Below are positions 57,406 through 64,000 of a stretch of 64,000 bases of DNA, one piece after another. The stretch's first letter is position 1. Each line of letters begins with the position of its first letter. Source of the stretch: Guillardia theta CCMP2712. Its lineage: Eukaryota > Cryptophyceae > Pyrenomonadales > Geminigeraceae. Below the pieces are notes generated by a model. It saw only the letters and a program-made list of their open reading frames with translations. It had not been told where the DNA came from and made no database searches. The stretch spans positions 586,176-650,175 of the forward strand of contig NW_005434656.1 in the NCBI RefSeq assembly GCF_000315625.1. The letters are read 5' to 3'. Both the position numbers and the translations under genes were made by a program.

Positions 57406-60400
57406 ATGGGGAAGAGTGGAGTCTTCATTGGGGATTCACGGATGAAGATTAGAATGTTTGCTCTTTCATGCTGTGTGGAAATGAAGTATGACACCAGAAA
57501 GAAATGTAACAAGAAGATGTTGAATTAAGTGTAATGTGCACTTTGCAGTAAGAGGAAACATCAAGTCTCCACTATTAGCCAAACCTTGCGCTGTTTGTTG
57601 CTGGAATTTGACGTCAGAGCAGGCGCACGCCTCATGCTTAGCTGGGACCTTGTGCAACAGCGAAAGATCGCAGATGAGCAGAGGCGAGAAGCGTTCGCGG
57701 ATTACAGCGGAGACGAAGAGTCGGTGGTGTCTGATGATGACGGTGAGGCAACACTGCTTGCTTCTTAAACCACAGCCCACATGACTTGATTGATCATGTT
57801 TCTCAGCGGAAGTTGGATATCAAGGCAATGTACAGACAACAAAATTGTCTTCATTCTTGGCGAACAAAAATGTCAACAGGACTGCAGGTAGTTTCGTTCT
57901 TTGCATAGAATTAATCCAGTAACTGAATGCTATTGAACAGATGCTGGCCAAAGCAACAAGACGTCTCACGGAAATGGATGGAGCAAGGTTAACAGCAATG
58001 TTCCAAGAGACCAGACTTCTGGATGGATTGACAATAATGTGAATGCAAACTATCAAAAAGCGTTGAAGGACATATCTGTTCAATTCAGTCAGGCAATTGC
58101 AGAGTGCAGTTCACAAAAGGTTAGTTCGCCCGTCCAAGAAGTCAAAGCCAAGTCAGATGCAATTTGCACTGAAAGAAAACTCTCTCCTGACTTGGAAGTC
58201 AGTCCATCGAACTCCAAAGGTACCTGATACTCGTTTGAGGAAGAGACTTTTTTCTGACAATCTGCAAGGTGATGAGCTTCGAATCAATATCAATCCGCAG
58301 CAGAATAAAACTAAATCCAGCGTTCGACCATATAGCAATGCTAACTCGAAACGCAGAAGCATTGCCTCTATGCCTCAAAGAAAAAATCAAGACCTGAACG
58401 TCAAGACCAACAAACGAGCGAAGGAAAAGATTGGAAGCAGGAACCATCGATTTTATCAAAAGGTTGGTACATCAAGATGTTCAGAACTTGAAGAAGAAAT
58501 AGAAGACTTTGTGAATGATCAATGCAATATCATTGATACCAATTCAGCATCTTGCAAATCGATTGAAAAAACAACTGGTGGAGATGATTCAAGCAGCAGC
58601 AGGCGTAACATACGGAATTGGATTTCAGGACTAGATGATTCAGCAGCTTTGAATGCCAAGTCTTTGTCTTCAAGAGCGGCAGAGAAACGATCCAAAAAGT
58701 ATCCAGAGAAAATACTCTCACAGCGAGATGAGCCGAGTGGAACAAGCCTCACCTGTGATGACATTCTTACCACGTCGATGTTATTGGAGGACACTGAGAC
58801 CGTGCCAACTCCTCAAACTGATAGACAACGAAATGGACTGAATATAGATGATGAAATTGGTGAATTCTCAGATGGAAACGACAATTCAATGCTTGAATCC
58901 TCTACTTCAGTCCAAGATGATTCGAGAAGGGTATTTCCATCGTTCCTGGACAAACTTGACATCACAGATATAAGTACAAGTCTTCAACCTCTTCGCTCCC
59001 GCAAACGTAGTAGAAGTAAAGGGGAGCTTGGCCAATGTTTGAATAGATTTTTTATTCGAACGGAGCAAGAAAATGCTCTGTTCAAGCATGTAAACCAGAA
59101 TCATAGGGATGATCTGAGTACAAGTGCTGACAGGGAATTTTTTTGTGCACATGTGCAGTCTTTGAGCTTCGAAATGAATTTAGTGCGGGTAGAATCATCA
59201 TTGTGCCATGACTGCGATCACATGAAAAAGCTTACAATATTTCTGTTGTTTCCGAAGACTATATGGAAGGATCTGGGGTTTGGTCAAGGGCACATTATCA
59301 AAGTTTCCATGCCGTGGCATGCATTTGCAACAACGTCTGGAAAATATATTCTTTGCTCTGAAAAATGCATATCGATTGGTGTTGAGGCTTTGAATACGAT
59401 TTCTGATCCACCCCAACAAGTGGCCGAGAAAATTCTTTGTGATGCAAATTCAACATCCACAGTCAACTTTTCTGAATTTTGTAAACTTGAATCCTTTTTT
59501 CCTCAAGGGAGGGAATATCAGAGATTACACCTCGGAAATTTTGAAGCTCTCAATTTGGAAGACTTCGGTGATGGTGAGGGCTCTAATGCAATAACATGTA
59601 TCTCAAATGTGCATCCGTTCATGGTAGATTTGTCCGTTGCTGGTCAAATCATTGGAATTCACCCAAGGCACCTGCTGATCTCAAGGGCTGAATTAGGCGA
59701 TATTGATTCATGCTACCGTGGACTCCTTGCAAAGACGAATTATTCTGACTTGTCATTCCTGCAACCTGGTATAGTGATCATGGACAATACTGAGACGTGT
59801 ACAATCAACATACCAGTACCATTTGTGAACAAATGGATGGAACCATTGCTTTCGGCTGATGTGTGTTCCAGTTTTGAATTTCATTGCTTGTCAATTTCTC
59901 CCGATATGAAACTCAGAAACAACTCTTCCATAGCAAAAAGTTGCGATAAGACCGAGACGCCACTTCAATTAGTGGTCACTGAAAAGTCATACTTTTACAA
60001 GGTGGAAACGCCAAAGGAACACCAAACCTCTGACCTGATTTCAGGAGCAGCTAAGCTGTCTTCCGTATCCGAAATTAATGTTCGAGTCAAAATTCTTTTG
60101 GTGCAGTTGATTGAGGTCCTTACTTTGCCAAACCCCACCAAATTCCATCTGTGGTTATCTGTACGTGAGAAGTCAATGAAGGAAACAGGAGTACCGAACG
60201 TTTTGGCTTACATCACAGATGCCTGTCAGGTATTGGCATGCCAGAGCGTTTTAAAACAAGGGGATGTGTTACTCATACGTGACGCGATCGTGGTCAGTTC
60301 CAGCTGTTGTGAAAATAGTGTTCCGCACTCCAATTCAGTCTGCATCAACATTGATAGTTTATCTCAAATCGTAAAGGTTGGCTCGAATAAGGAGCTTCTC

Positions 60401-60931
60401 TATGAAGAATCTGAGAATCAATTTATTTTACCCTACTGTTATGTCCCAAAGCCATTACTGGAGGAATTCCAACACGCCCTGGGTTTACACTGTGATTTTG
60501 AGAATTCTGGTGGATCGTACCTCCGTTTCGAAGGGAAAATCGCTGAGATTGATGCGATCAAGGTATCAAGAATATGCCCAGAGTGCAGATCCTCAAATCG
60601 CTTCAGAGAGATCGAGTTGCCTGATGAGACCTCGAGGATGAATTCCTGTCTTTGTTTGGAGTGCGGATTCGTGGACCATCGATCTGCTTGCCGTGACATT
60701 GAATCTTGCCATGTTATCGTGCGAACAGTTGCTGGCAAGGACGTCGACTTTTGTTTGGACAACGTGCACATCACACAACTTCTTGCTTCATTGTCAGATG
60801 CTACCAACCCTGAGATCGAATTTCTCCTACATCGCTCCGTCGAAGGGACAGGGTTTTGGTGGTGCACAGTCTGTGCAGAAGGCCTGCAAGATGGAATGCA
60901 GCTGCAGGTGGTAAACATCTCGTTGTGCTAG
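57406..60931 (+). CDS. Large OB-fold/zinc protein resembling the DNA-repair scaffold SPIDR
   Basis: Five exons in phase (57406-57485, 57549-57742, 57807-57887, 57941-58219, 58269-60931) encode about 1098 residues. The N-terminal half is polar and disordered. From about residue 500 it is folded: LTIFLLFPKTIWKDLGFGQG followed by HIIKVSMPWHAF and YILCSEKCISI, an OB-like unit with a 'V-x-x-P-W' turn. Later come VRVKILLVQLIEVLTLPNPT, LKQGDVLLIRDAIV, and near the C-terminus YLRFEGKIAEIDAIKVSRIC with CPECRSSNRF and CLCLECGFVDHRS, a CxxC...CxxC zinc ribbon in an OB fold, then ITQLLASLSDA. The order (P-W OB unit, central OB unit, zinc OB unit at the C-terminus) matches what I recall of SPIDR/KIAA0146, which aids RAD51-dependent recombination. 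This is a resemblance, not a proven assignment; other OB-fold telomere or repair proteins are alternatives. The start is the first ATG compatible with all phases. Confidence 0.6.
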
Positions 60932-60987
60932 TACGGTGATCATCCTGATAACCCTATTCTCAACATGATTGTACATTTTCAAGAGAA

Positions 60988-62289
60988 CTATTCAACTCCC
61001 ATCCACGTCTTGAGGGTTGGGACTAATAAAGCCAGCAGTGCACCGCTCCCTCCTAAATGAAGTGCCTTGAATCCGAATCCAGTGTAAAGTCCAGTTAGTC
61101 CTGTTCAATCTAAGGTAAGGATTTGGTGGCCGCAGCATCATACTGTACTTGCCTTTCTGTTTTACGATGGTAGCACCAGTGCCGACTAGATGGCGGAAGC
61201 CCCTTGAACAGATTTCGAACGAACAAACTTCCCGCCTCGGAACGGATGCAAGAAACGTTCGTTGTCGAACTGAACGGATTACATCCCCTGCAGCATGAAT
61301 CAACAAAGAGGAATCATTGGAGAACAATCTGACCGGGAGTGTTAAATACAGCACCAAAGATTCCAGCTGCGAATCCACCAGCAAACTGCTGCAGCATCTT
61401 CATGTCATCTGGAATAAAGTGGCTTGACTGCTCTTGGAAATGCTGCAGGCTTGCGAAATATGCCGCTGTCCAGCTCAGCTGGCGGTACTGCAGGCCTGGA
61501 AATCCTGCATAGAGACCTGGCCAACCTCTTGTTTTGATGATGTCTTTGATGACAGCCAACGCATTGTTCTTGTAAACATTGTTCTTATCGAGTTGCAAGG
61601 CGATCTTGGAGATCTCGATGGGTTGTATAGTAATCGCTTCTGGCACAGAGGCGACAGCTCCAGCAATTGCTTTCGTGAAACCTGTACCTTCCTTCTCCGA
61701 CTTCTTGAATATTCCCACGTGGACAATGGGAAACAAGAAAAATTTCAGAATGCGCATATATGTTGCTCGGACCATTTCTGGGACGATGCCCTGGGTGGCA
61801 AAGCCTTTCAATCCATGCTCCTTGTAAAAGTTCTGGAGAAGTTCAGCTGTTGGTTTTGCACGACCTTCCGCTGCTGCCGACATACGCAATGCTCTCACAA
61901 GGTCGACAGGATACATCAGTGTAGCAGTCGAAACTGCTGCAATGGTGATGGGGGGTAAGGTTGCGAAAACACTCTGGCTTAACTTCTTAGCAGCTGCATA
62001 AAAGAATTCGAAGAAATCAGTTTGAAATAACAGCGCGGGAATGTAACAAGGTAATTTTCATTTACTCGCCTTGTGATGCCTGTCCTGCCGCAAGGAGCAT
62101 GCAAGGATCCCAAGCATGCAGATCCTCGCGTGCGAAGTAACATGAGGACGCGATGAAATCGTGCTTGAAAGGGTCGGAGATGAAGGAAGCGCTTGAGTCA
62201 GGATTCAGGAGAGGAAGAGGTGGCGTGGGGTGGGGCAACGAGGCTGAAACTAGGAGAGGAGCGAGCGAGAGTATGGCGAGAGCTCGCAT
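60988..62289 (-). CDS. SLC25 mitochondrial-carrier-family protein with a secretory-type leader
   Basis: Four exons in phase (62070-62289, 61334-61993, 61153-61287, 60988-61100) encode 375 residues. The three carrier signatures are TLMYPVDLVRALRMS, AITIQPIEISKIALQLD and FNTPGDVIRSVRQRT, each starting a repeat of about 100 residues with two membrane helices. RGWPGLYAGFPGLQYRQLSW and GLTGLYTGFGFKALHLGG are the matching repeat ends. The first 80 residues precede the carrier fold and begin MRALAILSLAPLLVSASLPH, which looks like a signal peptide followed by a Ser/Phe/Pro-containing stretch. The first and third introns start with GC (AG before GCGAGT and GCAAGT). The substrate cannot be told from sequence. 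The gene is convergent with the SPIDR-like gene, 56 bp apart. Confidence 0.85.
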
Positions 62290-62750
62290 GGCGAACTCAC
62301 TTCGGTACGTAGGGTCCTGGTTTGGATCCTCTCAGTGGAGGGGTACCGGCTTACTGGAGGAACACCATGTTGATGGGGGTAGGGGTAGAAGGGGTGGATT
62401 AACGGAGGGGGTAGGAGGGGGAGGGGGGATGGGGGTGAGGAGTCGCAAGGGAGTCGCAATGTGAACAAATTCCAGTTTTAAAAGAGAATGTTTTAATATT
62501 TGTACCGCCTCGTCGGATTATTATATTTTTATAGACTCCTCAAAGAACGTTTTAAGTGTGTACTGCAGCTACTCAAATCATACTTTCCGTTGGTCCGCAG
62601 TGTACGGTACTTTCAGGGGCCCATTCTGTGCTCGTGGTAGTTTAATTTTAAAAATATTTACAATTTTTGTACAACATAAAGATTTTTTGCATGCAAATAT
62701 AACTTCTAATTCTTTTAAAGATAGTTTTACTATTTTAACAAATTGACTAG
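62290..62750. promoter_or_regulatory. Divergent intergenic region: GGGGTAGGGG tract then AT-rich segment
   Basis: 62330-62445 has GGGGTA/AGGGGTGG words (the complement of the CACCCC tracts at other promoters). 62470-62745 is AT-rich with several T-runs. No exon is seen. Confidence 0.45.
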
Positions 62751-62754
62751 TTAG

Positions 62755-64000
62755 TTGGTCAGGCCTTGCCCTTTCATGGCAGGAACGAAGCGGAGAAACA
62801 GTGCAATGAAGTGGATGCGGAGGGTGCCGAAGGGCACAGCGAGAAGTTCATGGTCGATGATGACGATGATGATCATGACGATGGCAATGATGGCTGAAAG
62901 TGTTCCCATCAAGCCTGAGTCTCATCCTATCGAGGTAGTCAAGTCTCAGGTGGTTTGTCCTGATTCGCAGATGCGATCGCAGGGCTACCAAGTCGTGGCG
63001 AGTACGCGTGGGTACACGTTAGCAGAGAAGCCTGTTCGTACCTGGATACGAGTAGGATGGTCTTGATTGCCTGCTCAGGTGTCTGGGCTATGCGATGTAG
63101 TGAAGCAATACGCCGGCTACTTTAACGTCACCACCGGTAGTGTAATCTGTGTGGCATAGCATCGTAATGGTGTTCTTTTTTCAGCCACGAAGATGTACTT
63201 CTTTTGGTTCTTTGAGTCTCGCAGCAAGCCTGCAACCGATCCCGTCATCCTCTGGATGACCGGAGGGCCTGGCTGCTCCAGCGCGATTGCGCTGTTCAGG
63301 GAGAATGGACCCTGTACCATCCAAGACGACCTTACAACCAAGAAGAATCCTTTCTCATGGAACAGCAATGCCTCAATCCTGTATATAGACCAGCCAGCAG
63401 GAACGGGCTTCTCTTATGGTGAAGACTCGGATTTTGATCATAATGAGGAGGAAGTTTCGCGGGACATGTACAATTTTCTTCAGGAACAAGCTTTACTAAA
63501 AGACATAAGGGTCTGAAATTCCTCCCAGGCGTTCTTTTCTGCGCACAAAAATTATGTCAAGAATGATTTCTTCATCTTTGGCGAGTCATACGGCGGACAT
63601 TTCGTGCCAGCGACTGCCTATCAAGTTTTCAAGGTGGGAACAAGTTTTCTCTGGTACCCGTGAGTTTTTTTTTTTCCGCAGGGGATGCAGGACAAGAGGG
63701 ACATCCCGTTGAAGCTCAAAGGAGTCGGAGTTGGTAATCTCCTCTTGCTCCTCCTCCACCCCAAACTGTCTTTCACTTTCATGCTCAAACTTGCTCGCCC
63801 CTTCTAAAACGCCGGCAGGAAACGGCTTGACTGCGCCTGAGATTCAGTGCGCTCTTCTGCGCAAGGGTGTTGAATACTTATCCTTCTGTCAGATATCAGT
63901 ATTATGCTGAGTATGCCGTGAAAAATCCCGTGCATCCTCTCGTGCGTGATGACACTTGCTTGCTCGTTCCTTATCTCATGCTCGCAGGTGAGCAAGCCTG
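62755..64000 (+). CDS. Serine carboxypeptidase (peptidase family S10), 5' part
   Basis: The gene runs off the right edge. The N-terminal region contains MMIMTMAMMAESVPIKP, possibly the signal peptide, but the exact start among several ATGs (62755, 62806, 62857) is unclear. Spliced sequence then reads VSGLCDVVKQYAGYFNVTT joined to ATKMYFFWFFESRSK, DPVILWMTGGPGCSSAIALF (oxyanion-hole GGPGCSS), ASILYIDQPAGTGFSYGED and FFIFGESYGGHFVPATAYQV. The GESYGG motif at about 63580-63597 holds the catalytic Ser. Next come DIPLKLKGVGVGNG and LTAPEIQ. The Asp and His of the triad lie beyond the window. Introns are at about 63010-63080, 63117-63184, 63478-63528, 63634-63680 and 63735-63819. It should act in the vacuole/lysosome or be secreted. 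Confidence 0.85.

Noticed and set aside
1-64000. tRNA, rRNA or snoRNA genes
   Set aside because: No cloverleaf-type or conserved rRNA segment was noticed by eye; a covariance-model scan would be needed to exclude them.

Overview
The window is nuclear DNA of a unicellular eukaryote. Almost every gene is split by very short introns (many 37-52 nt, GT-AG with a few GC-AG), genes lie on both strands, and there are no operons or ribosome-binding sites. The products (HIRA, C1D, a TM9SF3-type nonaspanin, a PI4-kinase-like protein, an SLC25 carrier, protein disulfide isomerase, serine carboxypeptidase) are eukaryotic. The moderately GC-rich base composition, compact introns, giant TIG/cadherin-like proteins and a carrier with a secretory-type leader fit an alga with a complex plastid, for example a cryptophyte. 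That assignment is an inference; no marker gene here proves it.

Layout. 1-1071 (+): the 3' end of an unrecognised gene, tail-to-tail with the dominant feature. 1074-24178 (-): one giant gene for a secreted modular protein of roughly 6,500-7,000 residues. Its order is signal peptide, about 11 TIG-like repeats, a CUB domain, a long array of cadherin-like 'VNxPP/DDGG' repeats, a LamG-like domain, EPTP-like repeats, further cadherin-like and TIG repeats, and a C-terminal propeller of 'L-x-VGG-x-F' repeats. Inside it a 632-bp segment occurs twice with two mismatches. 24600-36271: a signal-anchored coiled-coil protein, C1D (exosome cofactor), a helical BTB/SKP1-like protein, a TPR protein with a Glu/Thr/Gly/Ala minisatellite, and an orphan CENP-B/Psq-type HTH protein inside a GC-rich repeat-like zone. 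36588-42478: a secreted laminin-B-domain protein, convergent with a TM9SF3-like membrane protein. 43446-49714: a PI4K-like kinase and an unrecognised multi-pass membrane protein. 49978-54851: a two-thioredoxin-domain PDI, convergent with HIRA. 55373-64000: an ankyrin-repeat protein, a large protein that resembles the DNA-repair scaffold SPIDR, a mitochondrial-carrier-family protein, and the 5' part of a serine carboxypeptidase that runs off the window.

Themes. Secretory and surface biology is prominent: the giant adhesin-like protein, the laminin-B protein, PDI for disulfide formation, TM9SF for sorting of membrane proteins, and the carboxypeptidase. Chromatin and nucleic-acid functions are also present (HIRA, C1D, SPIDR-like). 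Convergent neighbours end 2-72 bp apart. Divergent promoters carry C/G-rich 'CACCCC' tracts. Exon structures below were inferred by reading splice sites and checking that phases and family homology agree; they are not supported by transcripts.
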